Shown: positions 23,428 through 35,264, numbered from the stretch's first letter. The stretch is DNA of 64,000 nt from Acanthosepion esculentum (GCA_964036315.1 OZ038478.1:140236156-140300155); one strand, 5' to 3'. Numbers and translations are program-made. Notes: generated by a model not told the origin, from the letters alone.

Positions 23428-23491
<64 letters not shown>
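23428..23491. repeat. (CA)n(TA)n microsatellite
   Basis: CA tract followed by TA tract, within the RTE remnant. Confidence 0.95.
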
Positions 23492-23497
<6 letters not shown>

Positions 23498-23616
23498 TAA
23501 AAAAATAGCCTTAAAGTGGTTTGTTTTTCTTTAAATTATTAGCTCTGAATTTACATTGAGCTCTCAGAATTTCATACTCCTTGGGACTACCTATACGGAT
23601 TAACAAATCTTCTTAA

Positions 23617-23619
<3 letters not shown>

Positions 23620-23657
<38 letters not shown>
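23620..23657. repeat. (TA)n microsatellite
   Basis: TA tract breaking the EN reading frame. Confidence 0.9.
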
Positions 23658-23659
<2 letters not shown>

Positions 23660-24240
23660 GTTACCGCTTGGGTCATTCCGGAGTGTATCGTAGGTAAATG
23701 TAGGTCTTGTGTTATTCTCAATTAGCACTTGGGTCATTTTACATGTAGACCTGCGTTTCCTGAACAATTTGTTGATGATTATGTAATCAATTTCTTTTGT
23801 CTGCCTTTTTCCTGGATTCTTTATGTCCATAAGCATCTGGGGGGGGGGTCCAGAAATTAGTTGCTTTTCTGTGTGTTATATTATTTTATCTTTTACTGTT
23901 CATCAGTGGAGTCATCTTTCCCTGTGCTTGTTTCTTGTTCCTAGTCAGAAATGGCCAATTCTTTCTATTTTCCATTCTTTTCCGATCTTTGTACTGATGT
24001 CTCTCTTCTTGATTTTGATTTCCCGTGATTTAAATTGGGCATTGGTGATGTTGAGTGAGTTTTAAAAGACAGCAAATTTTCCTTCTTTCTCGGCGCTCTC
24101 GGACCGTATATAAAAACAATTCTCTTGAATGCTTAAATAATAGTATTTTCTCAGAAAATTGAGAGTATCTCAGAACACAATTCTTCATGCCATTAACTAG
24201 TAAAAACACTACAATTCTTTTATTTTCCTGCATATATTAT

Positions 24241-26962
24241 TCTATATGTTACTTGTCCACCTACTTCCGCTTAATTGTAACATGTTGACATTGGAAATAT
24301 TTATTTCTTGCTTGGCTATACCGGAGTAGCGTCCCTACCTTCCATTTCACCCCAATACGCAAAACCAAACATCACTGGCTTCATAATATCTGCTAGTCCG
24401 ATTTCCGCGGCTTCCATTTGCCGATGTGGACAAATGTTTTCTGCAAAATGTATAACCAAAAGTACATTTCTATCAAGACTGTTGATTTAATAAGTGTCGC
24501 TTTTAGAATTTAGTTATTTGCTAAATATAAGGAAAGTTGTATCTCATATTTAAAATATAGTATATAATTACTAAAAACAATGCATATCCATTTTCTGTTC
24601 CATGTTATCCATGCAATTTGCACTTTATCATTTGATAAGGAAGATGGCGATATTGCAGATAAGAACCTATGTCAGATTTAAGGAATATTTCTTAAAAGAA
24701 TTGTTCGAAGATATATATTACACAATCTCTTTTTTGTAATAGCGCCCGTTGATGAATATATTAGTTTTAAACATTGTCAAAGTTACACCGCCAATCCCTA
24801 TAATGTCGTCTTTAGTAAAATATTTCTACCTATGTATCCGTCTTGAAAGAGCCAATGACGAAATATGATACACAAGTCACGAGTAAAAAAAGAATATAGA
24901 AAGAAGGAATTTACTAAAAATGATGGCATCAAGAGAAACCGCGTAATAGATTGACTTAATATAAAACACAGTAAAATATATCAACTACTCTAAAAGAACA
25001 AATATATTACCAGATCTTAAATAATATGGTAAAAATATGATTCTCGAGGATATGGAAAGTAAACATTAGATGCACTAACGTATAAAAAAAACAATGGATA
25101 ATGATATGTGACGCCAGCATACCTTGTTATTATGAAAAAAACTTCCACCTATGTACGTTGTATTTTGATATCAGGTGGGTCCGTCTATAGAGCGGCTAGA
25201 CTTCTCGTTTTAAGGTGATATAAATTGACTGAGTTAATACTGATAATGACACTACTTCACATAACAGGTTAGGAAGGAAACCTCTATCAATACTGGTAAG
25301 GGCGATAACAGATACTCAACTTGAGAAACCTATTTTCCCTGAAAAAGAGTAAGTTTTTATATATTTCAACTCTGAGGTGTAGTGTCTACTCGGTCATTGG
25401 ACACCAAATGTTTCCTTGGAATATTACCATTACCACGACGATTGGTGCGAGATGGATCAGAACTGTTCCTTCTGAAATTAAGGAGAGTTATCTAGGGTAT
25501 CACGGAAAGAGTGTAAGCGTAGTACAAAACGTCTGTACCCAGTTTCACAACAGAGCATCAAATAATCCAGGTGCAAGGTTGGCATGAGATAACGTCCCAG
25601 CCGGAAGTGAAGATCGTCGTTGCAGCCTATATCAGTGGCGATTCCGAGAGTTGAACAATTTTGAGCTGAGCTTTACCTGATATGTACGCGCATGAGAAAA
25701 CAATTCCAGATAGATGAATAGATAGAGTCATAATAGAGATGTTGAAAGCAGCCTTGAAGAGAAGAATATAATACAACATCCACGACCAGCTGGGCAGGCA
25801 GTGACGCTTCTCACAGAAGCTGAGAATAACTTCCAATGAAATAAAATAAAACGTAATGTTAAATGTGAAAGAATCAGATAATTTATTCTTATTTTCAACT
25901 GTTATCCTTTTTCTTCTAAGTGCCGTGTTTTTCTGAAATTTGTCGATCATGTCTTTTAACAATTCTTTGTTCTTTGTAGCTTTTAATACTTTTTAGTCTT
26001 TGTTATTTCTCCTTTTCGTCAGTCGCTCTTCCTTAAAACTTTCTTGGGAGCATCAAATTTCCAAAGCCCTCTTTCCCCAATATATACCCTAGAAATTTCA
26101 ACTATGTCTTCCGGATGTTATATATGAGGCTCATCCTGTTCCATTTTCTCTAAAACTTCGTAATTGTTCAAATGGTATTCTTAGCACCCTTCTGTAGAAA
26201 CACATTTTTGTTTCCTCAAGTCTCTACTTCATTGTGACGATTTTGTCCGGCATTACTTTGTTTAAATAATGTGACGTTAATTATTAGGACCAAAAAGAAA
26301 TAACTAATAAAATCTTGATTATATAAATAATTATCTATCTATCTATCTATCTATCTCTCTCTCTATATATATATATTTGAGAGAAATGAACAACAAACCA
26401 AGTGTTTAATCGAAAAACCCTTGCCTAAAAGAAAATATGTATAAGAAGTAAATTGAAGAGAAGTTGTTTGTTACTTTTTTCTTAAGTATATATGTTACAG
26501 TTACATTTACAGAAGCGTTCACAATGCATATGGTGATATTATTGACTGATATATAATGATGACATTAGAAAAAAACTGATAATATACAATGTGGATGTTA
26601 CCTACATGTATTGTCATTCTATACACTTACATTTTTTTAAAATCAATCTTCAAGTTATTTCCTAGGTTTTCTTAGTATTTGCGAAAATATAAAATTATAT
26701 ATAAGAATAGACAATATATAATTATATTTACAGTTATTTCTGCAAAGTTTAAAATTTCAAGTTTAAAATTTTTAAAAAGCCTTATTGAAAATTTTCGCTG
26801 AAATCTGATTTGCTGTTTAAGATACCGAATGTATATCCCATTCAAGTAAAACAATAATTCCACATAGATATGGTAAATGTCATTAAAGATACGTTAGGTT
26901 ATTTTGCATGCAACCTTACAATAATCCGCAGAATGTGAGACAGAAGTGCTTTACATAAAATA
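24241..26962. other. AT-rich sequence, no gene recognised
   Basis: An 88-codon frame at 25321-25587 and others show no domain. (ATCT)n then (CT)n/(TA)n lie at about 26330-26371. No supportable feature besides. Confidence 0.4.
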
Positions 26963-26964
26963 TA

Positions 26965-27044
26965 TTAGGTTGGTGCAAAAATAATGTCGTTTTTTGACGT
27001 TCAACTTCATGTGAGAAAACGACATTATTTTTGCACCAACCTAA
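26965..27044. mobile_element. 80-bp palindromic mariner MITE
   Basis: Two perfect 29-base arms (TTAGGTTGGTGCAAAAATAA then TGTCGTTTT, and the exact complement) around a loop of about 22 bases. It is flanked by TA on both sides (26963-26964 and 27045-27046), the mariner target duplication. Total 80 bp. Human MADE1, the MITE of Hsmar1, is also 80 bp and begins with the same TTAGGTTGGTGCAAAA. The structure is seen directly; the link to an Hsmar1-type mariner is from established knowledge of that terminal sequence. Confidence 0.95.
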
Positions 27045-27046
27045 TA

Positions 27047-28139
27047 ACTACGCAATAAGTAATAAAAAAATCAATTTAAAAAAATACATAACAAAAGTCA
27101 TGCATGATAGTTTTTTTCGAACATGTTTGTTTATATATTATCGATAAGTTGTGTTTATCAATGTTTATATTAAATCATTGATATTTCTGAAATAATAATT
27201 TTATATTAGCAGGTTTGTTTGCCTTTATTGTGAGGCTCTTCCTGGCTGAGCGATAAATACACCTCTGATACATACATAATATATTATTTAATAAAAAGCA
27301 CATTGAAGCAATACAACCACAATATGTTCACGTTTGAATGAATGGCCTTTCTTAGGCACATTTTATCAAGAAAAAGCAAAATATTAGAATATCTGAGTAT
27401 CCGTAATGACTGCCAAATAAAGCTTACGTCATAATTCTTCTTATGTGTCCGTTTGCATACCCAGATGTGTGAGATATCCCAAAGAAGCAAATACTTCGTC
27501 TTGGTTAGAATAACATTATGTCTTCCCAATTAAGTGTAATGCACATATTTCCCCTTTCTTACGTGTACCTCCTTAAATGGAATGTATGAAAGAAACCTTA
27601 CTTACACATGAGGCATACCTACATAATTAGAAGCCTTACAACAGGAATTATTTCCCCAGAAGTGAAGGAGCCAATTCAGTTATGGAGTGGGCTGTGTAGT
27701 GCAGTGTGTGATGAGCTAATCCAGACGGTATTTAAAGGCGAGATTAAAAATCGATACAAAAGGAAAGTGCTTGCAAATAAACAAGCTTGGTAAAACGAGA
27801 AAAATGATGGCGAGATTATTGGGTACGATGAAACGCGAAATATCGACAGAAATATAAACAGAAGAAAAGATTTTGAAATGAGTTATGAGAAGGGCAACAA
27901 TACAATACTAGTAAAGAAAAGAGAATGATAGATGAAAGGAAGAGAATGATATATCACTGAAGAGAAAATTGCGAAACATGAAATCGTTCACGCCTTCGGT
28001 GAAATGATAGGAGTTAAGCTGGAAATGGAGAAACTATAAATACAGAGAACGAAAGTGTTACACAATATCCATATGAATAAGGCATAGGGATTAAAAACAA
28101 TAGATTTAATAGAAAGGTGTTAGTAAAAGTCATAATCCC
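27047..28139. other. AT-rich spacer, no gene recognised
   Basis: A 61-codon frame at 27608-27793 (GLCSAVCDELIQTVFKGEIK) is the only moderately protein-like piece; I cannot assign it. Confidence 0.35.
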
Positions 28140-29037
28140 AAAAAGCACAGAACCAGGACCAGAAAGGAAAAGGGAATTAAAGAAAGGATATTAAAGGAAA
28201 GGAGAAATGTAATATGATAAATCAAAAATTATATTTATAGTGTCAAAATGAAATCTTAAAGAACAAATTCTAATTTGTTGATACAAACATATGTATATAC
28301 CTGTTTGACAAAAAGGAAGAGATAATACAAGTAAAATACACATTTTTTGGAACAAAATGCTCAGAAATATTTCAGCAACGAAATAAGACGAAAGAAAAAC
28401 GGAAGAAAAAAGACGGTTGCGATCAATAATAAGCATAAAAAATAAAATTTGAAATCAGAAACAAAACTTGAATAGGTAGACATGCGCGAAATATGTAAGT
28501 AATTGGGACTGAAGAAAATAATAAATAAATAGAAATTCCGCCGAAAAAGTGAATGAAAATAATACTTAATACAATACAGGATTATCTACAACGAGAATTT
28601 CTGAATATAGAAATATTTTTTTGCTAATAAATAATTGAAACAAGAAAGATTTAAAAGAAATGAAAAAAATATAAAAATAAAAGTAAAGGAACAGAAAATA
28701 AAGGAAATCATTCTGATAAATTGAATAAGTAAACCTGTTGAAAAAGAAATGAGACAAGTGTAAGTAAGAAGAACAGAAGAGAGAAATTCGCAAGAAAATT
28801 TAACGGACATGGAGGAAATAGGACGATGGCCTAAAAACCAATTTAGGATATAAAAGATATTAAAAATAATAGAATATTTTTGAATATGAAAGAAAAAAGA
28901 TATTGGAAAATGAATGAAGTATAGTATGAAGTGTAGGCATAAAAAAACGGCGGGAAATTTAAGGAATATATGTAGCGAAAATGAAAAAAAATAAAAGGCA
29001 TTTGAAAATATTCAAAATAAAAAATATCGTACAATAA
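28140..29037. repeat. Purine-rich low-complexity block
   Basis: About 900 bases with strong A+G excess on the plus strand, ending abruptly at 29037, after which the plus strand is T-rich (29041-29290). Frames on the minus strand here are F/L/S-rich artefacts of this composition. Confidence 0.6.
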
Positions 29038-29419
29038 GTAATGAAACTGTTGTTTGTTGGTCTTTTTTGTTGCTCGGCTTTGTTTTGTTTTTTTTTCTGG
29101 CTAGTTCGCACGCTCCTTTTCATTTACGGGCACTTGAGTCTATGTACATACGATCCAGTGAACCGTCTCTTTGTAAGCAAAGATACTGTCTCCTTGGACT
29201 GCATGTTATTACACTCTAGTGTTCGTCAATCCTACATTTCCCCTCTTTTTCCTCTCCTACCCTCTTGTTTAATTTTCTTTCGCTGCACGAATTTGCGATT
29301 GTTTTTTTCTTGTCTTCACTCATACAAATTCATCATTTCATTTTTAGTGTTTTAATTGTATGTAGGGTGTTTGTGTGAGTAAAAGTAATTTGAAATAAAT
29401 TATTATGATGTTCCCTGTC
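29038..29419. other. T-rich segment upstream of hammerhead-like motif
   Basis: The 104-codon frame 29041-29355 starts with a hydrophobic run (LLFVGLFCCSALFCFFFWL) but lies in T-rich sequence where such runs arise by chance. It is more likely part of a PLE terminal repeat because the hammerhead-like motif follows. Confidence 0.3.
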
Positions 29420-29454
29420 GATCCTGATGAGCTACGACTTGAAACCGGTTGGTC
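29420..29454 (+). ncRNA. Hammerhead-like motif, CCGG loop
   Basis: Helix I GATC (29420-29423) with GGTC (29451-29454), four pairs including one wobble. Perfect core CTGATGA (29424-29430). Helix II region GCTACGACTT is weak. GAAA (29441-29444), then palindromic CCGG loop closed by A-T, and cleavage-site T at 29450. Conserved core and palindromic loop argue for a PLE-type minimal hammerhead; the weak helix II argues for decay. Confidence 0.5.
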
Positions 29455-29557
29455 TGTCTTGTTTGTGGTTTCATCTCTTATTTTTTATTTTTCATAATGC
29501 CTATAAGGAATAAATTTTACGTTGTTCTTGCAATATTACGGTTTTTCTACCTCCAAC

Positions 29558-29562
<5 letters not shown>

Positions 29563-29621
<59 letters not shown>
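29563..29621. repeat. (TA)n microsatellite
   Basis: TA tract of about 58 bases. Confidence 0.95.
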
Positions 29622-29622
<1 letters not shown>

Positions 29623-29753
29623 AAAATATATTTTTCAAGAAAGACATTCGGATTACTAACACAAAAACAGAAAATGTCTCATATCGAGAATATTTAACAT
29701 TCAAAAACATAAATAAAATAATTATTTTTAATAATATGTGGAAATCTCTACCC

Positions 29754-29796
29754 TTTACCTGAAGACGGTCGCGAGACCAGAAACACGTGTTGTAAA
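29754..29796 (+). ncRNA. Hammerhead-like ribozyme motif, best helix set
   Basis: Helix I TTTAC (29754-29758) with GTAAA (2992-29796 region, exactly 29792-29796), five perfect pairs. Core CTGAAGA (29759-29765) fits CUGANGA. Helix II GGTC (29767-29770), tetraloop GCGA, GACC (29775-29778), with a C-A mismatch at its base. GAAA (29780-29783). Helix III A-T and C-G around the palindromic loop ACGT, then cleavage-site T at 29791. All elements of a minimal type I hammerhead are present in order, with one mismatched base pair. Confidence 0.65.
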
Positions 29797-29937
29797 ATTA
29801 TGAAAAATAAAGGATAATATTTTTAAAAAAAATCCACATTACAACCAAAAACGTTTGCGGTACCTCTCTTCTTTTTAATATACACACTTTTCTCTCGTTG
29901 GAACCATTATAAACTCTTCACATTATATATATATATA

Positions 29938-30040
29938 TATAGCCTTAAAGTGTGCTATATTTATGGGATAAAGTGCTCAATATCAGAGATAGAGCGTGTA
30001 AATATAAAAGTGAACATAGAAGTCAACACTTAGATCTATA
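29938..30040 (+). repeat. Dispersed repeat A, copy 1
   Basis: AGCCTTAAAGTG, AAAGTGCTCAATATCAGAGA, GTGTAAATATAAAAGTGAAC and ATAGAAGTCAACACTTAGA in order. The left half is matched in reverse at 62910-62840 and the right half at 35297-35326. Confidence 0.85.
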
Positions 30041-31700
30041 TATATAATTTAATCGTTTTTCATATTTTCTATAAGCAGATATATGTTTATGTCATCTACA
30101 TATATGTATATTTATGTACGCGTATTATAAAGATATATGCAATATATATGAAGAGTTCTGCACTACGACTTTCACTTTAGCCTACAAACTGAATATCAAC
30201 TTATTATTTTGAAGCGTTTCGTTAATTCACCAAATAATAAAAGAATATATGCGTCGTGTCAGAAATTTTAGACAGACGATAATCTTGCCATCTAAGACAC
30301 GCCCAAAATTTACAATGTTATGTATTATGCTTATCCTAATTATTTTCTATATATGCGATAACTGTTTCAATTATATTGCATATTAAAAACCAAAACGGAA
30401 ACAAAAATACATAGAGGAAATCTAACTCTCCTTTATCCTAATCAAGAAAATTGTAAATAAAAATAGACCACTACGAACTGAAGTAGTATTAAAAATAAAA
30501 ACATAAAAAACAATCCAAAATTAGTGATATTTTAGCAATTTTAGGAACAATGATACAAAATATATTTCATAGAAAAAAAACAGGAACACAAATTGAAGCG
30601 TGATAATTTAAGAACGACAACATTCAACTATATATGTTAGAACTGTGAAAAGAGAATATATATATTGTAACATACCAATTTCCTTAAAGAACTTCCGCTA
30701 ACATTTACACACACACACACACACACACGCACGCACACACACGCACACACACACACACATGAGTGTGTGTGTGTGTACATTTATAAATCGCAAGTCATTT
30801 TTTAGCTTTGTAAAACCTGCTTAAATCTAAGTTTATCACATATCAGACTGATTAAATGTGCATAGCCAAAAAGTAACAAAAGAGAAACAACATAATTTTA
30901 TATCTCACAAAGTGTCTATAGTATATTTTCATCGTTAAACGAAATATATATGACGTATATATCTACAGTGTCCATATACCTGCATCTTAAACATCTATTG
31001 TAACATGCTAAGATATATTTAATAATCAAATTATCATCTATATGCCTAAAGGTGTCACAAAAACTATAGAGAAACTACATACATAAATAGCTGGGTAATT
31101 ACGCACTCAGTGATGATATTTAATTTTGATTCACTTAATGAATAAAACCACTTTCCTAAAACAAAAGTGAATGCCCCCAAAATTTCACGCTGTCTAATCA
31201 TCTCGAAGAATAATTCGACCGAATATTCAAAATTGGTTATTTCGTATTTAATGCGAATGTTTGTCGATTTAATATGAAATCGAAATAGCATTGAAAGTCC
31301 CAGTTTCCAATAATTAGCACAATATTTCTCAGTGAATGTGACGGAAATGAAATATTTGCGTTCCGTGAAGGTCGATCTGAATAGTCAGAACGAAGATTTT
31401 GTATGATTTTCGATTATGATTTAGAGAGAAATACGACGCTTTAAATTCTCCATTGTCTTTGGTCATTTGGAGATTATACATTCTGGATTAAAAATGTCCA
31501 TTCCGCAGGATTAGTTACTCTAATAATTCAGTAATCATTATTTGGAGAGAAAAATATTTAATAGCAAGAAGAGAGGAAATTATTACAGCTAAAATAACCA
31601 AACCTTTTAATATATATCACTTATTTGATAAGATGTGATCTTACATGTCTGGCTTATTTTAAAAGTTAAAAATGAAAATTGAGAAAGCATTGGAAAAATT
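30041..31700. other. AT-rich sequence with a CA/GT hairpin
   Basis: (CA)n at 30709-30760 is followed by CATGAGTG and (GT)n to 30776, a self-complementary microsatellite. No genes seen. Confidence 0.5.
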
Positions 31701-31714
31701 AAGTTATTTGTCCT

Positions 31715-32010
31715 GATCTGGCACGTCGACTTCAGACACTTTCCCACCGACCAATGTATCTTCACTTTGCCTGTTCTATAAATACTTTCATTGTACTTGT
31801 TCTGATGAACTGTTCTCTATGGGCCCTAGACGTTATGAATTGAAGAGTAGTGCTATATTGGCGTCAAGCTCTCATCATTTTACAGTTGGCCAAATAAAAC
31901 CATAATTTCTATTGTTCACTGTCCTTAATAGGATTTTTCTCATATTTCTAACACTCAATAACCCCTTGCATCATAGTAGCTTTATTGCATTGTTCGATCT
32001 GAAATGATTC
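31715..32010 (+). pseudogene. CR1-like LINE C-terminal fragment
   Basis: Shifting frames give DLARRLQTLSHR, LCLFYKYFHCTCSDELFSM-like and ELKSSAILASSSHHFTVGQ, matching the conserved region after the RT domain of CR1/L2-like LINEs (canonical ...LQPLSHRRxVxxLSLFYRYxxGxCSxEL...). Heavily decayed. The same region is better preserved at 33113-33680. Confidence 0.6.
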
Positions 32011-33100
32011 AAAATAAACCCTTCGTGTTTTGAAAATAGCGAATTCAAGTATTTTACAAGCCAAAATAGAAAAAAAAGTATATTGTTTAGAGAGGAGAGG
32101 TTTACCAAATATTGAAAAGATGAAAGTAGAAACGATGAAAGCTAAGTGCGTTCCTGTTCACTTTAAAAATATGTAATCATATTACAGCTGCAAACATTGA
32201 TTCAGTTCAAATACTTATCTTCGATTTAATGCTGAACAGCTATGCAATATCAATTATATGATTTGCCTATGAATTCTGGACAAATTCTCCGCGGGTGAAG
32301 AGAATACTTAGGGATCCTAGCATGTGCCTCTAGAGAAGGACGTGGAGAAAATCCTTGACGGAACATGAACGCAATGAGGATGTTTTAAGAAATATGGGAA
32401 CAGCAAGGGCGCTAATATTGAGGAGAAATAGAGGCAGCTAATATTTTTGAGACTCACAATGGGGAAAAAGGGCTTTAGGCTAATTTGATATTCACCTGAC
32501 GAAGGCCGGAGTGGCAGATGGAAACGGCGATTACCTTAAAATGCCTGGAGAGAACGTAATTGGACAAATATAAATTAGAGGTACAAATGATAAGAAGTTA
32601 TGGGAAGACATGGTAACTTTCATTCTAAAAGGAAAAGACAAAAAGGTTTGATTAAATAAAACATTGTTTAGTTAATTATGTACGGCAACGGAAAGCCAAA
32701 CTTGAAAAACAAATGTGTATAAAGTTTCCATCTTCTAGAAGTAATTCACCGATCTAATATGTTGTATTATTGATGGGAATGTGGTTGGGGGATACATAAC
32801 AACCTCAATGTCGGGTAAAATTATTCACCATCTGGAAAGGCAAAGAAGTGGGAACGTTGAAAGTTTGAATTTTCGAATTTAAATTAAATGAATACATTTT
32901 TTACTGATAAGGCCCATACAAATTAGAATGTTGCTGAGTGAGATTGTAACGAAAGGGAAGCTGGTAGTAAAAGCACATTATGCGGACTTGAAGTGTCTAT
33001 GATTGTAGTTATCAGGGAAGCATTCTCTCGGCAGTGTGTTCCACAAAGTAACTATTTGTCTGAGTGGCACTGACAAAGGAACAGGAAGTGAATGCGAATA
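32011..33100. other. AT-rich spacer with a worn PLE-type motif
   Basis: CTGACGAAGGCCGGAGTGGC followed by GGAAACGGCG at 32496-32529 resembles the hammerhead-derived tail of PLEs (CUGANGA, a GGCC/GGC stem, GAAA) with an insertion. No genes seen. Confidence 0.35.
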
Positions 33101-33112
33101 TAGTTTACCACC

Positions 33113-33680
33113 GTGAACATATTGACATATTTATTTATACGACTCTCCATTCGTTCTTGCTTTGAATATTGCAGCCACATCTGGTCTGTAACTCCTGCAA
33201 TATATTTACAGACTTTTTTTAAAAGAATGTTCATTGTTACTCGTCCTGATCTGGCATCACGGTACCAGTTACTTTCCCACGGCTCTAACATAAATTCCCT
33301 GCGCCTTTTCTATTAATAATTTCATGGTAATTGTTCTAATGAAGTTTCCTCTATGATACATAGACTTTATGAATTTATGCGCAGTACTAGATTGGCGGAA
33401 AGGTCTCATCATTTTACAAAGGAAAATGCTATATATAACCGTAAGATATAAGCTAACAGTGTCTTCTATCTTACTTCTCGCTTGTGGAATTCTCAGCTTC
33501 TTGCTTCCCAATCAAATTTGATCTTCAAATTCAAATGCAATATCAATCTTTATTGTCTTAAGTGTGGTTATTTTATTGTTTCGCGCCTTAATAATATACT
33601 ATTTTCATATTCTCTTACAATCAGTAACCCCTTGCGCCTTAGAATCAGTGTTGTCTTGCTGGGGGTGAATTGATTCAAAC
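33113..33680 (+). pseudogene. CR1-like LINE C-terminal fragment and tail
   Basis: Reads SIRSCFEYCSHIWSVTPA, then RPDLASRYQLLSH; after a frame change STRLAERSHHFTKENAIYN and SRLWNSQLLASQSN, FKFKCNINLYCL. These match the RT thumb and the C-terminal tail common to CR1/L2-like LINEs (EYCSHIW, LSHRR, RLWNSLP). It ends near a polyA-like AAAAAAAAAG at 33680, the likely 3' end. The 5' part is absent, as expected from 5' truncation during target-primed reverse transcription. Confidence 0.7.
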
Positions 33681-33839
33681 AAAAAAAAAGAAAAAAGTAA
33701 GGACATCGTAATTTGGATCATTTCTGTGATTGTCTTAGCTGGTGGCAATAAGGGATATAAATCTTCAGAATATCTGCCATTATAAAAGAAATACGGAAAT
33801 AAAAAACTGGCTACGTTTCATTTGTGAAATAAAGTTGAA

Positions 33840-34245
33840 TGGTGGAGAAGGACGCGTAAAATTTATTTAAATTTGTCGAGAAGTCACTGAGGATTGAGCA
33901 GCACCAACCAATTTGGCAGCAATATTCCATTCTTGATCTAATTTGACTTTTATAAAGAGAGAGCATTACAGAAAGTGTTTGCATTTTCTGGAGCGATACA
34001 ATTAACCGACCAGTTTTTCAGAATATTTTACGATGGCGCGTATATACCCGTTACTTTCAAGGTTGGGAGTGAGGTTTAACCATATTCGGCATTTGAGAGA
34101 AGCTTCCACTTTGAGGGTATGGTCACTCATCAAGATTGGTGCAGGTTTCGGAACTGATTGGTGATTATGAAATGTTAGGAAGTTAGTCTTGGATGTATTC
34201 AATGAGCTTTAGGTGAGTTGGGCAAGAGGAGAGATCAGATCACAG
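33840..34245 (-). pseudogene. CR1-like LINE reverse-transcriptase fragment
   Basis: The minus frame at 34202-34002 reads LNTSKTNFLTFHNHQSVPKP, then ILMSDHTLKVEASLKCRIWL and YIRAIVKYSEKLVG, the post-catalytic RT region (canonical NxSKTxxLSFxRHRNP... then L.G.S..). After a stop it continues as LYRSRKCKHFL and LDQEWNIAAKLVGAAQSSVT, overlapping in family position with the plus-strand copy at 33113, so the two are different insertions. Confidence 0.65.
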
Positions 34246-34884
34246 GAACTTTTCATGAAGATATTTGCAGGTGCACCCATACACTGTGGTATCACTGTGG
34301 TTTAAAAATATAAGGTAATCTTAGAAATGTCTTTACAGTATACACTGCTATTCTTTACATTATTAACCACGTAAATATATTACATGGCTTGGAGATATCG
34401 ATTACCCATAAATTCAAGAAGCGTATTTGTTTCCTCATCTCATTCAACACAGAAAAAAAAGAGATACCATCGATGAAACATTCATATATTATAGAAAGAA
34501 AAGACGCTGAAAATCTTTACTAGATCCACTCTAAACTTGAATATTTCGAAGTCAACAGAATCTACATGCAGAAAAATATACAGTGATTGATAGCATTCAA
34601 AAGGAATACTTTTTCATAATTTTTTGAAACTCTTATGCAATTAATTGAGACATTATTATGCAACCAATAAGCTTTTGACAAGAACGCATTTTAAAACAAA
34701 ATAAAGAATTATTGAAAGGAAAGGTAGTGTTGAATTTGCTTCACTTACATAATTTCGTAATTTTAGAAATGAAGCATTAAAATTCTACGATGAACTACAT
34801 GACTTCATATAACCCTAATTTCCTTTTCGAAATACTTCTTGATTTCTGATTCATTACAGTAGGTAAGAGTTTTATGTAATGGTG
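34246..34884. other. AT-rich spacer, nothing recognised
   Basis: No coding or RNA motif visible. Confidence 0.4.
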
Positions 34885-35176
34885 TTTCAGAAATTTTGCA
34901 ACATGCATACACTGTTTTGTTTCTATGCATATGTTTTCCTCTTTATGTAGAGAAAGTCTCTGAATATACATATAGAATAAATGAAAAAAATATATGTGTG
35001 AAGTATTCCGGATTTCCCATTGCTAAAGATCATGATGTAGAAACTTTTGTATATTTAAAGGAAAAATGGAAGATAAAATCTCCCCCTGCAGATTAGATAT
35101 ATGTATAAATATTTATTTACTATTTCATAAGATATTAAACCTCGACTATAGACACGCAGGTACAGACAAACACACA

Positions 35177-35177
<1 letters not shown>
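34885..35177 (+). repeat. Dispersed repeat B, copy 1, with shared ORF
   Basis: About 290 bases match 44970-45268 at high identity, from TTTCAGAAATTT through GACTATAGACACG to the start of a (CA)n(TA)n tract. Both copies keep one frame open (KVSEYTYRINEKNICVKYSG, then FPIAKDHDVETFVYLKEKWK here). The differences change amino acids freely, so I see no sign of selection. Unknown family. Confidence 0.8.
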
Positions 35178-35261
<84 letters not shown>

Positions 35262-35264
35262 GTA

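Larger units (their letters stand above)
20990..24240 (-). pseudogene. Long decayed RTE-type LINE (EN to C-terminus)
   Basis: Read from right to left: possible endonuclease end at 24240-23600 (VVFLLVNGMKNC, then TKEIDYIIINKLFRKR near 23760, the conserved EIDYI block); linker at about 23160-23000 (LREGLHKSANEFITRKTRYE); RT start FIALPKKTDANECMLHRTIS at about 22615-22555; palm and thumb pieces in shifting frames; then KNIQKF-type and NITLETRKVFLNCYLI at about 21380, followed near 21300-21260 by FPPMKRKLELIDMR and the worn tail at 21160-21010. Stops and frameshifts are frequent throughout. CA/TA microsatellites at 23428-23491 and 23620-23657 interrupt the middle. RTE LINEs insert by EN nicking and target-primed reverse transcription. 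Order and content are clear; domain edges are approximate. Confidence 0.75.

Noticed and set aside
29041..29355. 104-codon ORF with a hydrophobic start like a signal peptide
   Set aside because: It lies in a T-rich, biased block where Phe/Leu runs are expected, and it leads into a PLE-type motif.
30709..30776. CA/GT hairpin as a functional RNA structure
   Set aside because: It is a simple microsatellite with an inverted join; no other evidence of function.
33113..34245. Twin-priming inversion of a single LINE
   Set aside because: The plus and minus fragments overlap in family position (both hold the EYCSHIW region) and the order is wrong for twin priming, so they are separate insertions.
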